Shown here: positions 8,127-16,784 of the stretch, in pieces
Layout of the letters: the number at the start of each line of letters is the position of its first letter
Position numbering within the stretch: position 1 is the stretch's first letter
NCBI GenBank assembly: GCA_011390275.1
Contig: JAABST010000046.1
Coordinates: 1-33,689 of the forward strand
Length of the DNA: 33,689 nt
Direction: 5' to 3'
Source: Geitlerinema sp. S16
Lineage (GTDB): Bacteria > Cyanobacteriota > Cyanobacteriia > Cyanobacteriales > Geitlerinemataceae
The notes under the pieces: generated by a model
Database searches by the model: none
What the model was told of the DNA's origin: nothing
What the model saw: the letters and a program-made list of their open reading frames with translations, nothing else
Made by a program: the position numbers and the translations under genes

Positions 8127-8573
8127 TTACGGGCAATCGCGGATCGTCGAGCGCTGGGTTTCAGGGTCGATCGCGAGCATGTAGCCACGATTACCAATGC
8201 TGTCTTCGATTTCGTGCCAAAGATGAACATCACCATCAACACCGGCCTGGTTTGCGTTCAGCAGAGCCACTTGCTCGCGATCGAACAGTAATGTGATCTG
8301 ATTGCTGTCGGTTTGAGTCGTTTGAGTCGTTTGGGTGGAACGGGTCGAATTTACAGATCTGTGCTGTGCGCGATCGGATACTAATTGGCGTTGATCGTCG
8401 GTCACAATCGGTCGAACATAAAGCCTGAGTTCGGCGGTGTCATGGGTGTGATCGATCGCAATCACGCGGCAGGTGTCCCCGACGCGATCGCCGACATGCT
8501 GGGCGGTGCTAGGCGTTTGGAGATTCCAGATCATCAGAGTGAGACTCGCGATCGCAATTCGTCGGGACAACAT
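8127..8573 (-). CDS. Small secreted protein, probable SH3-like fold
   Basis: 148 residues with an N-terminal hydrophobic signal (IAIASLTLMIWNLQTPSTA). The mature part starts near DTCRVIAID and ends TIRDCP, leaving one cysteine near each end, as in the SH3-like protein at 2095-2799, where the first repeat starts DTCRLVD and ends TLRNCP. The middle has a Ser/Thr/Gln linker encoded by a 9-nt tandem repeat (8311-8337, TQTTQTTQT). I infer a distant paralogue. No direct functional evidence. Confidence 0.65.
   Translation of the reverse strand: MLSRRIAIASLTLMIWNLQTPSTAQHVGDRVGDTCRVIAIDHTHDTAELRLYVRPIVTDDQRQLVSDRAQHRSVNSTRSTQTTQTTQTDSNQITLLFDREQVALLNANQAGVDGDVHLWHEIEDSIGNRGYMLAIDPETQRSTIRDCP
8311..8337. 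repeat. 9-nt tandem repeat in coding sequence
   Basis: Three units: GTTTGAGTC, GTTTGAGTC, GTTTGGGTG. The period of nine preserves the frame and lengthens a Thr/Gln linker in the minus-strand protein. Confidence 0.75.
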
Positions 8574-8701
8574 AAATAGGTGAGAGATGTTGATTGATGA
8601 GTGATTGGATGGGTAGCGAATTTAGGCTGATCTACGATGAATCGGTGATTGATCGCTGGGGACGTGTGAGGGAGTTCTTCAATGGGCATGACGCGATCGC
8701 C

Positions 8702-8730
8702 TTAACCCAATGGGTCTACAGCGCTAGAAT
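8702..8730 (+). promoter_or_regulatory. Candidate promoter of the DUF2996 gene
   Basis: TTAACC (8702-8707) and TAGAAT (8725-8730) are separated by 17 bases, 100 bases upstream of the ATG at 8830. Matches to consensus are partial (about 4/6 and 5/6). Sequence inference only. Confidence 0.35.
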
Positions 8731-8829
8731 AGTTCTCAACATCCGTGGTGCGGCTGCGCTGACTCCGGTGTGATCGATTCGATCGATTAAGCTATTGACC
8801 ACCCGATCGTCTAACTGTTGATTGAAATT

Positions 8830-9276
8830 ATGGCTGAAGACACAAGCAAAGAGCCAACCGCAACTCCCGCTAAGGCTGCCGCAAAACCCAAGAAAGAGAA
8901 ACCGCCAGCGGTCGAAGACAAGCCGTTTGCTGACTTCATGCACCAAGACTATCTCCCAGCACTGAAAACGGCTCTGGAAGAACACGGCATCGAGGATCTC
9001 GAACTCACCTTTGAAAAGCAGCGCGTTCCACTGCTCGGCCCTGGTAATGAATGTTGGCAGACGATCGGCACGTGGAGCGGTGGCACACGACGATTTAACA
9101 TCTACTTCCCCAAAGCGGATATCAAGGGGCCGCGTGCATTTTCCTGTGTCGCCAATGGCACACGCCCCAGCACGATCGAACCGTTCTTGATGGATGAACG
9201 TCGCATTACCCTAGATTTACTGGTCTACGGTGCGCTCAAGCGGCTGAAAGCGCAAAAATGGATCGATCGAAATTAA
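8830..9276 (+). CDS. DUF2996 family protein
   Basis: 148 residues from the ATG at 8830 (MAEDTSKEP); the frame is open to 8818 but the family starts here. The N-terminal ~35 residues are a Lys/Ala/Pro-rich low-complexity stretch, followed by the conserved domain with DKPFADFM, NECWQTIGTWSGGTRRFNIYFPKADI and the highly conserved end PFLMDERRITLDLLVYGALKRL. The family is, to my knowledge, found in cyanobacteria and has no established function; no signal peptide or membrane segment is visible. A strong terminator follows. Confidence 0.88.
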   Translation: MAEDTSKEPTATPAKAAAKPKKEKPPAVEDKPFADFMHQDYLPALKTALEEHGIEDLELTFEKQRVPLLGPGNECWQTIGTWSGGTRRFNIYFPKADIKGPRAFSCVANGTRPSTIEPFLMDERRITLDLLVYGALKRLKAQKWIDRN

Positions 9277-9306
9277 CAAGTTTTGAGTCAGTCCTGATAA
9301 ACACCC

Positions 9307-9344
9307 AAAAACGAAAGGCATAACAACTTGTGCCTTTCGTTTTT
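9307..9344 (+). terminator. Strong bidirectional terminator between the DUF2996 gene and obgE
   Basis: Perfect 14-bp arms AAAAACGAAAGGCA (9307-9320) and TGCCTTTCGTTTTT (9331-9344) with a 10-nt loop. T-runs appear at the 3' side on both strands, fitting the two convergent genes it separates. Confidence 0.93.
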
Positions 9345-9374
9345 AGGTTCAAAGCAAAGAAGCAGAACCGGTGT

Positions 9375-10478
9375 CTAGGATTTATACTGACGCGCCCGAT
9401 CGGCGATCGCACCATCCAGCGGCGTTTGTAAAGCGGCAGCAGCGGCAAGTTCTGCCTCACGCTCGGCAGCTTCACGATCGAGCTGATCGAGCGTATTCCA
9501 CACCTCGCGTAGCAAACGATCCAATTCCGTACGCGCCACAGCCGAAACGGCAAAGATCGTCTCAGTTCCTGACTGGGCTTGCAGTTCTGCCATCAGCGCA
9601 TTCAGCTCGTCTTCATCGCGATCGCACGCATCCATCTTGTTCAACGCGACAATCTGCGGACGCAAATCGAGACCGTGACCGTAGGCCGAAAGCTCGCCCT
9701 GAATGGTTTGATAATCGGCGATCGGATCGTCTGCCGTGACATCCACTAAATGCAACAGCAGGCGAGTACGTTCGATGTGTCGCAGAAAATCATGACCCAG
9801 ACCCGCACCCGTGTGCGCCCCCTCGATCAGACCAGGAATATCCGCGAACACCGTACCATCGCCTGTCGGTTTACGGACAACGCCGAGATTCGGGATCAGC
9901 GTGGTGAATGGATAATCAGCAATCTTGGGCTTCGCGGCTGAAACCGATGAAATCAGCGTTGATTTGCCCGCATTCGGTAAGCCGATAATTCCCACCTCCG
10001 CCAAAAGTTTCAATTCAAGCCGAAGCTCACGCAGCCGACCCGGTGCGCCCTCTTGGCTATACTCTGGAGCGCGGTTGCGATTGCTCAGATAGTGCCGATT
10101 ACCGTTGCCTCCCTTGCCACCTTCTGCCGCACACGCCGTTTGTCCATCCGTGATCAAATCACAGACCACTTCATTCGTTGCAAGATCGTAGGCGATCGTC
10201 CCGCAGGGAACCTCTAAGATCAAATCCTCGCCGGATGCACCCGTACAATTTTTTGATCCGCCCCGTTTGCCGTCATCAGCTTTAATCACTCGCTTGTACT
10301 TAAAATCAAGCAGCGTTTGCAGCCGATCGGTTGCCCGAAAAATCACCGAACCACCATGACCGCCATCGCCACCGGCAGGCCCGCCCGCTGGGACATACTT
10401 CTCACGACGCCATGCCGTGATGCCGTCACCGCCCTTACCACCTTCAACTTCAATTTCAACGCGATCAATAAACTGCAT
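9375..10478 (-). CDS. obgE: Obg family GTPase
   Basis: 367 residues, with the normal bacterial Obg layout minus a long C-terminal domain. The N-terminal glycine-rich Obg fold begins MQFIDRVEIEVEGGKGGDG and contains GGPAGGDGGHGGSV. The G domain has the P-loop GLPNAGKST, the switch II segment DIPGLIEGA and the specificity motif NKMD. The C-terminal ~45 residues are a Glu/Ala-rich helix. Obg binds the large ribosomal subunit and acts in its late assembly and in growth control. Its leader contains two short inverted repeats (10518-10534, 10549-10567). Confidence 0.97.
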   Translation of the reverse strand: MQFIDRVEIEVEGGKGGDGITAWRREKYVPAGGPAGGDGGHGGSVIFRATDRLQTLLDFKYKRVIKADDGKRGGSKNCTGASGEDLILEVPCGTIAYDLATNEVVCDLITDGQTACAAEGGKGGNGNRHYLSNRNRAPEYSQEGAPGRLRELRLELKLLAEVGIIGLPNAGKSTLISSVSAAKPKIADYPFTTLIPNLGVVRKPTGDGTVFADIPGLIEGAHTGAGLGHDFLRHIERTRLLLHLVDVTADDPIADYQTIQGELSAYGHGLDLRPQIVALNKMDACDRDEDELNALMAELQAQSGTETIFAVSAVARTELDRLLREVWNTLDQLDREAAEREAELAAAAALQTPLDGAIADRARQYKS

Positions 10479-10548
10479 AATCTTCCTGCTAACCTGCGAT
10501 CGATAACGATCAAAAACCTGGGATCAATACCCAGCAACACACTCAAAT

Positions 10549-10567
10549 CTAGCGTTTCAAACGCTAG
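10549..10567. repeat. 19-nt near-perfect palindrome upstream of obgE
   Basis: CTAGCGTTT and AAACGCTAG flank a single C (perfect 9-bp arms). It lies 71 bases upstream of the obgE start on the minus strand. A shorter hairpin, CTGGG (10518-10522) / CCCAG (10530-10534), lies between it and the gene. It could be an operator. Confidence 0.45.
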
Positions 10568-10745
10568 CGTCAGACACTTTAAATACTACAAAAAATATTA
10601 CGAAACCAACGCTAGAGACTCATCCAAAATTTGCTGTCAAACCATCTGCCATAAGACAGATTAGGCCGATCTGACCCTCGGATCAAATCGACCTAATCAA
10701 GCATCCACACCACATTCACCATAGCGGTATCCTGTCCAACTCTGA

Positions 10746-11909
10746 TTAGAGCAGACCCACGGAGTGCAGGGGGCCAACTCCCGCAATGAGTTCCGCGAGT
10801 AGCGCGAGAAAACCGACCATGGCTAGGCGGCCATTCCATTTTTCGGCATTGGTCGTCAAACCCCACTCCCAGCGTTCGGGTGGGTAGAACTTTGTTTTTT
10901 CCGGCGGACGCACCGCAGCGCTGAACGGTACGCTCGGGCTATTGAGCGCTTCGATCGACATTTCCGCGAGATCGTTAATAAAACCGGGGTGGACGTTGAG
11001 GGCTGGAACTCGATGAAAATGTTTGATGCCGTTTTCTTCCGCAATTTCGCGGTATTCCATATCAATCTCCTGGAGCGTTTCAATATGCTCGGAGACAAAA
11101 CTAATCGGCACAACCACAAGCGTCTCTACCTTACGATTCGCCAAATCGACGATCGCATCCTCGGTGTAGGGTTTGAGCCATTCGATCGGGCCAACCCGGC
11201 TTTGATAGGCCAAGGTGTGATCATTGGGGCGATTCAGCGTTTTCATGATGCCTGCGGTACAGGCTTCGATTTCCTTCTGATACGGGTCGCCCGCTTCTTC
11301 GACATAGCTGACGGGAACTCCGTGAGCGCTGAAGAAAATGTGAGCGCTGTTGGGTTCAGCGAGCTTATCGAGTTCAGTCGCAATCAGGTCGGTCATCGCA
11401 CCAAGATAACCAGGTCGCTCGTACCAGGACGGAATCACCGTGTAGTTAATGCGCTTGAGGTAGGGATCATCATTCCACAGCTCCTCTAGCAAACGGAAGC
11501 TCGAACCGCTGGTGCTGATGGAAAACTGAGGGTATAGGGGGAGAATGACGAGCTGCTCGATCGCATCGGCGCGAATCTGGTTGATCGCCTCCTCCGTGAA
11601 GGGATGCCAGTAACGCATTCCGATGTAGACCTTGGCATCGCACCCCTTGCTCTGCAAGCTGGCCTCTAGAGCCTCCGCTTGCTCCTCGGTAATCGATCGC
11701 AGGGGCGAACCACCGCCGATCTCTTTATAGTTATCTTCAGACTTCTTTGAGCGCAGGGTTGAAATCAGCCACGCCAGCGGCTTTTGTAGAAGCGGGATCG
11801 GCAGGCGAATGATTTCGGGGTCAGAAAACAAGTTGTAGAGGAAGGGACGCACGTCCTCAAGTTTGTCTGGCCCTCCGAGGTTGAGCAATAAGACGCCAAC
11901 ACGACCCAT
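10746..11909 (-). CDS. hemH: Ferrochelatase with C-terminal chlorophyll-binding-like domain
   Basis: 387 residues. Inserts Fe2+ into protoporphyrin IX to form haem, at the branch point with chlorophyll synthesis. The catalytic part starts GRVGVLLLNLGGPDKLEDV and contains the active-site His in FFSAHGVPVSY and the acidic EHIETLQEIDMEY segment. After ~325 residues a linker leads to a single hydrophobic helix of the CAB/HLIP type, AEKWNGRLAMVGFLALLAEL, with the E-x2-N-x-R motif known to bind chlorophyll in this family. This fusion is characteristic of cyanobacterial and plastid ferrochelatases and anchors the enzyme in the thylakoid. Confidence 0.97.
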   Translation of the reverse strand: MGRVGVLLLNLGGPDKLEDVRPFLYNLFSDPEIIRLPIPLLQKPLAWLISTLRSKKSEDNYKEIGGGSPLRSITEEQAEALEASLQSKGCDAKVYIGMRYWHPFTEEAINQIRADAIEQLVILPLYPQFSISTSGSSFRLLEELWNDDPYLKRINYTVIPSWYERPGYLGAMTDLIATELDKLAEPNSAHIFFSAHGVPVSYVEEAGDPYQKEIEACTAGIMKTLNRPNDHTLAYQSRVGPIEWLKPYTEDAIVDLANRKVETLVVVPISFVSEHIETLQEIDMEYREIAEENGIKHFHRVPALNVHPGFINDLAEMSIEALNSPSVPFSAAVRPPEKTKFYPPERWEWGLTTNAEKWNGRLAMVGFLALLAELIAGVGPLHSVGLL

Positions 11910-12215
11910 AACAGCTACACGTTTTTATTTTTTTAGATTTGTAAGCAATATTAACAGTTGCATTGCGGTCGAACAAGGTCAAAAAGTGAGAATTACTCTC
12001 GATTAGCAGGCCGATCTCGGTAACGTATTTAACGTTATATGACAATATTTATAACGAATCGTTCGATTAGCTTGACAAAATTTACCTGACACTAAATCGC
12101 TCAAAATTAGGTGTAGCAAGCAGCCCAAGGATCGCGATTGGCCACGATTTTAGGGCTTCGAGTCTTGATGTTATGACCGTAACGATGGTCGTCAGGCTCG
12201 GTGAGTGATTGTCAA
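11910..12215. other. Intergenic region upstream of hemH
   Basis: 306 AT-rich bases between two minus-strand genes. The hemH promoter is expected here, but I could not pick a good pair of boxes on the minus strand. A TTGACA at 12072-12077 on the plus strand has no convincing -10 partner and no plus-strand gene to serve. No RNA gene recognised. Confidence 0.4.
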
Positions 12216-13262
12216 CTAATCGCGACGTAAGTGGCGACGAATCCCCTCCGGCGGGGCAATATCCGAGGGGAGAATCGCACGCTGAATAGCCATGCGTTGC
12301 TTCAGTTCATTAGCGGAGGGGGGCGGCGGTGCGTCATCGGCGGGATGCTGGATCGGCTCGATCGCATCGGAGATCAAACTCATGCCGACTAGGGTTCCGG
12401 CGACCACGGTTCCATAGGCCAGGTAGCGCGACAGCGGATCGGCGACCGTTTGTGGACTCGCAGCGATCGGGGTCGCAGCGATCGGCTGGGCGCTGGTCGG
12501 GGGAGCCGAGACGATCGGGAGTTCGCTGGTTAACCCGTCAGGTATGCCGGTCGCGAGCCGAAACCCGTCTAGACCGAGTACATTTCCCCAGATTCGGATG
12601 GTTCCCCAGAGGTAGCTCGGATTGGTGGGGAGTAGGTCGAGCTGTCCGGATTCAAAGGCTTGCAGATGCTGAAGGGGGATCTTGGTCAGATGATGAAGTT
12701 GGATGAGGGAAAAACGACAGCTTTGGCGTCGGGCTCGCAGTTGGCGTCCGATCGTCTGAAGATAGACTTGTTGGCGCGTTGAAAGCAGGTCGCGATTGCT
12801 GGCTTTGGGGGGCTGAGTTTTTGAGGCCGATCGCGCTTTGGGGCGTGGCGGCAGGGGAAGCGGGGGGTGGCGTCGAGTGGTGGTGGTTGGCATGGCAGAA
12901 GGCCGCTGGCGTAGTTGCTTGAGGGTCATCCGAATGGCATGACGGGCGATCGTCTGGGCGGCGCGTTGGGTTGTGTTGGCATCGCGATCGGGGGTCACGG
13001 CAAGCAAATGCATGACATCTCGATACGTGGCACTCTGGAACAACTCACGTGTAATCTCCGCCAGAAGGGTCTGTACTTCACCTTCGGTGAGATTTTTTTG
13101 TGAATGCGCTGAATGTGCTGAATTTGCTGAGTGCGCTGAATTCGATGAAAGTGTGGCGGTCGAAACGGAGGAAACCATAGCGCAAGACCCAAGACATCGG
13201 CTTATCTCTCTTTTCACGCTCTGGAAAAATCGATCCGGACATTCGGATATTCGCGAAGTCAT
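12216..13262 (-). CDS. RodZ-like helix-turn-helix membrane protein
   Basis: 348 residues from the ATG at 13262, or 320 from the ATG at 13178 (MVSSVSTATLS). The order is: a Ser/Ala/His/Asn linker encoded by 9-nt repeats; a helical region (TLLAEITRELFQSATYRDVMHLL); a Pro/Arg-rich linker; a helix-turn-helix of the RodZ/HTH_25 type (YLQTIGRQLRARRQSCRFSLIQLHHLTKIPLQHLQAFESGQLDLLP); a Pro/Ala/Thr linker; one membrane helix (YLAYGTVVAGTLVGMSLI); and a short charged tail. RodZ proteins couple the cell-shape cytoskeleton to the membrane, but this one lacks the usual C-terminal domain, so its role is open. It follows the histidine kinase by 25 bases. Confidence 0.75.
   Translation of the reverse strand: MTSRISECPDRFFQSVKREISRCLGSCAMVSSVSTATLSSNSAHSANSAHSAHSQKNLTEGEVQTLLAEITRELFQSATYRDVMHLLAVTPDRDANTTQRAAQTIARHAIRMTLKQLRQRPSAMPTTTTRRHPPLPLPPRPKARSASKTQPPKASNRDLLSTRQQVYLQTIGRQLRARRQSCRFSLIQLHHLTKIPLQHLQAFESGQLDLLPTNPSYLWGTIRIWGNVLGLDGFRLATGIPDGLTSELPIVSAPPTSAQPIAATPIAASPQTVADPLSRYLAYGTVVAGTLVGMSLISDAIEPIQHPADDAPPPPSANELKQRMAIQRAILPSDIAPPEGIRRHLRRD
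13101..13145. repeat. 9-nt tandem repeat, five degenerate units
   Basis: TGAATGCGC, TGAATGTGC, TGAATTTGC, TGAGTGCGC, TGAATTCGA. It lies in frame near the N-terminus of the RodZ-like gene, encoding a Ser-Ala/Asn-His-type repeat. Confidence 0.8.
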
Positions 13263-13287
13263 TCGCTACGGATCTTAATGACAGCCC

Positions 13288-14790
13288 CTAGGCCAAATCG
13301 CCGTGAATCGGTAGCTCGATCGTCAACGTACATCCTTCATTGGGGACAGACTCGCAGGTTAGCTCACCCTCATGAGTCTCGACGATAATTTGATAGCTGA
13401 CGGATAATCCCAGACCTGTGCCTTTACCCGGTGGTTTGGTCGTAAAAAAGGGGTCGAAAATCCGTGGCTGGTGTTCCGGCAAAATGCCGATGCCATTATC
13501 GCGGACGGCGATCGAGATGTAATCCGAATCGAGGCGAGCCGTCGTGATGGTGATTTTTGGGTCGATGTCCGTCCGGTTTGCTAAGGCATCGATCGCATTC
13601 GTGAGCAAGTTGATGAAGACTTGGTTGAGCGCGGCGGGGTAGCAGTGAATGGGCGGCAGGTCAGCATAGTTTCGTTCCACAATAATTTCACGGTGGAGGT
13701 CGGCAGCTTCCAGCCGGTGACGGAGGAGCAAAATGACGCTGTCGATGCCGCTATGAATATCGATCGTTTTACTCTCTGCTTCGTCGTGCCGTGAAAACGT
13801 ACGTAGGGATTGAACAATTTGACGAATTCGCGTTGTGCCATTGTGCATCGACGAAACAAGGCGAGGTAAATCCTGACGGATAAAATCCAGCTCTAGCTCC
13901 TCGATCTCTTTCGCGAGGGGATTAACGGTATCCGAGAACTGGGCTTGATACGCCTCGATTACGGCCATCAGGTCTTCGGTGTAATCGCGAATGTAGCTAA
14001 TGTTGCCGTAGATGAAGTTAACGGGATTATTAATTTCGTGGGCAATTCCAGCCACGAGCTGACCTAGACTCGCCATTTTTTCACTTTGAATGAGCTGCGT
14101 CTGAGTTTTTTGCAGGGTTCTTAGGGTTGTGGCCAGCTTGCGGGTTTTGATTTGGGTTTGTTCCAGCAGGTCGGCATGGTCGAGCGCATTCCCGATCGAG
14201 AGACCAAATTGCTGTAGGAGTTCGCGAGTTCGGAAGGATGCGGGGTGAGGCGTGTGATAGCAGGCGACCAGGACGCCCCACGACAGTTCCGAGCAGAAAA
14301 TCGGAGCCACAGCAATTGAACGTACGTCAAAGCTCTGGAGCTGTTCGATTAGGGTACATTCGAGGGCTGAGGATAAGTCAAAGCGACACTTAAAAGCGGT
14401 GGCTTCTGAGGTATTTTCTGTGATTAAGAATGCAACGCCGGGTTGTTCTGGACTCGCCAAAACGGGGGAATCATTTTCATTTCCGAGCGCTTCTGCGACG
14501 AAATGCCCGCTCAGAGATGCCTCAAACTGAACAACCATCACACGATCGAGATTGAGGTAGGCCAATACCTCACGCACGGCAGCTTGGAGAATATCGGAAC
14601 AGTTGAGGCTGTGGCGAATCCGCTCGATCGCGCGAATGAAAAGACGGTAATCCTGACTCTTTGGGATTTCTAAATCAGCCGCAAGATGTTCTGCGATATG
14701 TCCATCTTGCAGCAGCGCTTGTATCTGATGAAAGGTTGCTTCATCACGACAACGTCCCCTTAATTCTTGGAGCCATTCAGCATCGATCAT
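13288..14790 (-). CDS. GAF-domain sensor histidine kinase
   Basis: 500 residues, no membrane segment, so probably cytoplasmic. Residues ~50-205 form a GAF-type domain (starting DYRLFIRAIERIRHSLNCSDILQAAVREV and containing GVLVACYH). A coiled linker leads to the phosphoacceptor region LGQLVAGIAHEINNPVNF with the His. The ATPase domain has the N-box INLLTNAIDAL, the G1 box DNGIGI, the F-box FDPFFTTKP and the G2 box GTGLGLS. No receiver or output domain is attached, and no response regulator lies next to it, so its partner is elsewhere. The GAF domain has Cys in CRFDL and CTLIEQL; whether it binds a bilin cannot be decided here. Confidence 0.93.
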   Translation of the reverse strand: MIDAEWLQELRGRCRDEATFHQIQALLQDGHIAEHLAADLEIPKSQDYRLFIRAIERIRHSLNCSDILQAAVREVLAYLNLDRVMVVQFEASLSGHFVAEALGNENDSPVLASPEQPGVAFLITENTSEATAFKCRFDLSSALECTLIEQLQSFDVRSIAVAPIFCSELSWGVLVACYHTPHPASFRTRELLQQFGLSIGNALDHADLLEQTQIKTRKLATTLRTLQKTQTQLIQSEKMASLGQLVAGIAHEINNPVNFIYGNISYIRDYTEDLMAVIEAYQAQFSDTVNPLAKEIEELELDFIRQDLPRLVSSMHNGTTRIRQIVQSLRTFSRHDEAESKTIDIHSGIDSVILLLRHRLEAADLHREIIVERNYADLPPIHCYPAALNQVFINLLTNAIDALANRTDIDPKITITTARLDSDYISIAVRDNGIGILPEHQPRIFDPFFTTKPPGKGTGLGLSVSYQIIVETHEGELTCESVPNEGCTLTIELPIHGDLA

Positions 14791-15092
14791 AGGTGACTAG
14801 GTGGTGTCTGTCAGTGAATGAAAGATTGTACATGGCCTCCCAACGTGGCCTTCAAGGTAAAGGCTTGAGGAAACCCTGTTTCTCATTTCAGATCAAACGT
14901 CTTGACTAGTGATGTGACGATCTGATGGGAACGCTTCATAGGATAACCCCCAGGCGTAAGACTTGGTGCTGTTACTGATATGGGCAATCTCAAAGACAAT
15001 GCTTGGTGTCCGTGCCATTTTGCCGGAGGCGTTAGTCCTGCGGCAACATTGTAAGGCGGCAAACGGGAAGTGAGATCGACACCTTGCACCGC
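14791..15092. other. Intergenic region with possible very small ORF
   Basis: About 300 bases between two minus-strand genes. On the minus strand two overlapping frames look somewhat protein-like: 14883-15089 (68 codons, no clear features) and a 41-codon frame from ATG 15018 to TGA 14893 (MARTPSIVFEIAHISNSTKS...). Neither has a convincing ribosome-binding site and I recognise neither. It may be a dispersed non-coding repeat. Confidence 0.35.
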
Positions 15093-16670
15093 TTAAAATT
15101 CGGTATCCACAGCTTCAAAAGCGGGACAATAGCCTTCTGGACTGACCCGCCGATCGCTGAGGGGCGAAAGGGGATTGCGACATTGCTGGCCGCGACAATA
15201 GACGCAATTGGCACAGCAGGATGCCTCAAGGGAAATGCCCTGGCGTTTATTATCGAGCAATTCGCTGGGGAGCATTCCGCGAATCAGGAGATCTTCGCCC
15301 TGCCAACGCAGTTCCACAATGCCGGTATCCGCCAGTTTTTGCCAGCGGAGATCCGCTTGAATTTCGGCGGGAAGTGAAACGATCGCCTGATTTCGATGTT
15401 CATTCACCTCGCCTTCATAACGTGCAATCGGTAAAGGAACCTGAAGTCCAGCGTTCGAGTGGAGGGGAAACGCGAGTAAGCGGTGTGCTTTGGGGCAATG
15501 CACCTGGTAGCGATCGTAGAGTTCGTTGAGATTACTGAGGTCGGCGAGATAGTTGAGGGAGCCGTTGATCAAAACAAGGTGTTGCGGACGTAGATTGTGG
15601 ACGAGCTGGGCGGTTCCAGCGCTATCGCAATGCTCGCTGAGGTGGTAGGTCTCGCGGGAGATGTGGCTGGGAAGGTCGGTAAGCGAGAGATTGTGTAGAT
15701 TCGGCAGGAAGACAACGGGATCAAGTTGGGGCAGTAGGTATGGCGTGAGATCGGTCGTTGCGTCAATTAAAATCAGACGCGGTGCGGGAGTGTTGCCAAT
15801 TTGATCGATCGCCTCAAGACGATGGACGCGCGGACGGATGCGATCGTCCCAAAATAAGGGCTGATGGCGTGCGAAATTTTGTACCGCTGGGGGAAATGTC
15901 TCCAGCAGTTCGAGATATAGATCGCAAACTGCTGCGATCGATTGATCCACCCAAATATCGAGATCGCGCCCAGTGAAATGATGATGCGCTCGAAACATGG
16001 CGAGCAGTTCCTGCGCCAGTCCGAGGGTTGGCACGGGTAGCAAAATCGTCGGCTTTCGTTCAAACCAGCGTTCGATCTGGGCGGCGATTTGGTTTTCTTG
16101 CGATCGCCGTCGATCGTAGCGAGCCGTACCGTAGCGACCGGTAATGATCGCCACATCTGGACGAGACCCATGCAGGGCTTCAAGATCCAGCCCGGAGGTC
16201 ATGCGCGAATTCGACAGGAGAACATCCCCGGAGTAGGTCAGACGCAGGCGCTTCGTGCCGGTATAGGTCAATTGGGTGACCGCAGCACCGGGGAGATGAC
16301 CGGCGGGGATCAGCTCCAGCCAAAGATTCGGGGCAATTTCGATCGGGCTTTGCCATGCCAGCGTACGCGGCTGTGGTGGACATCGTTGTCCAGGCCAGTT
16401 CAGCGGCAGCAGCTTGGCGGTAACATCGCTGGCATAGATCGGACGGTTGGGCAGCGCGAGCTGAAGCGATCGCAGTCCACGGGCATGATCGCGATGGGCA
16501 TGGCTACAGACGATCGCGTTGATCGGTCGCCCTTCCGTCATGCCCACCAATACCGGGTGCGGATCTTCGAGGCCACAGTCGAGCAAAATGCCGTAGGGGC
16601 CAATTTTGACCCATAGGCACACGCCTTCGTCAGCGTGACCAACGGCATAGGGGTAGCACTCGATTTCCAT
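15093..16670 (-). CDS. Metallo-beta-lactamase/beta-CASP hydrolase with C-terminal Cys cluster
   Basis: 525 residues. The metal-binding motif CSHAHRDHARGL (H-x-H-x-D-H) is followed by AGHLPGAA (third His region) and YSGDVLLSN (bridging Asp), the order of the RNase J/CPSF-73 metallo-beta-lactamase branch. A beta-CASP-like insert follows with PTILLPVPTLGLAQELL and, later, LVLINGS. The last ~35 residues hold six cysteines (CCANCVYCRGQQC...YC), a pattern that could bind zinc or an Fe-S cluster. RNA processing or decay is plausible by family but unproven. The RNase J core is not clearly present. Confidence 0.8.
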   Translation of the reverse strand: MEIECYPYAVGHADEGVCLWVKIGPYGILLDCGLEDPHPVLVGMTEGRPINAIVCSHAHRDHARGLRSLQLALPNRPIYASDVTAKLLPLNWPGQRCPPQPRTLAWQSPIEIAPNLWLELIPAGHLPGAAVTQLTYTGTKRLRLTYSGDVLLSNSRMTSGLDLEALHGSRPDVAIITGRYGTARYDRRRSQENQIAAQIERWFERKPTILLPVPTLGLAQELLAMFRAHHHFTGRDLDIWVDQSIAAVCDLYLELLETFPPAVQNFARHQPLFWDDRIRPRVHRLEAIDQIGNTPAPRLILIDATTDLTPYLLPQLDPVVFLPNLHNLSLTDLPSHISRETYHLSEHCDSAGTAQLVHNLRPQHLVLINGSLNYLADLSNLNELYDRYQVHCPKAHRLLAFPLHSNAGLQVPLPIARYEGEVNEHRNQAIVSLPAEIQADLRWQKLADTGIVELRWQGEDLLIRGMLPSELLDNKRQGISLEASCCANCVYCRGQQCRNPLSPLSDRRVSPEGYCPAFEAVDTEF

Positions 16671-16784
16671 AGCGGTAGTTATATCGAAATTATGATCGCA
16701 GGGCTGGCGATCGGCTTAAACCCAACTCAGGTCAGACAGGTAAAACTCAAACACGGTTTAAGCAAGACTCAAACCTAACCCGAA

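Noticed and set aside
12072..12098. TTGACA promoter on the plus strand
   Set aside because: No acceptable -10 at 16-18 bases and no plus-strand gene downstream for several kilobases.
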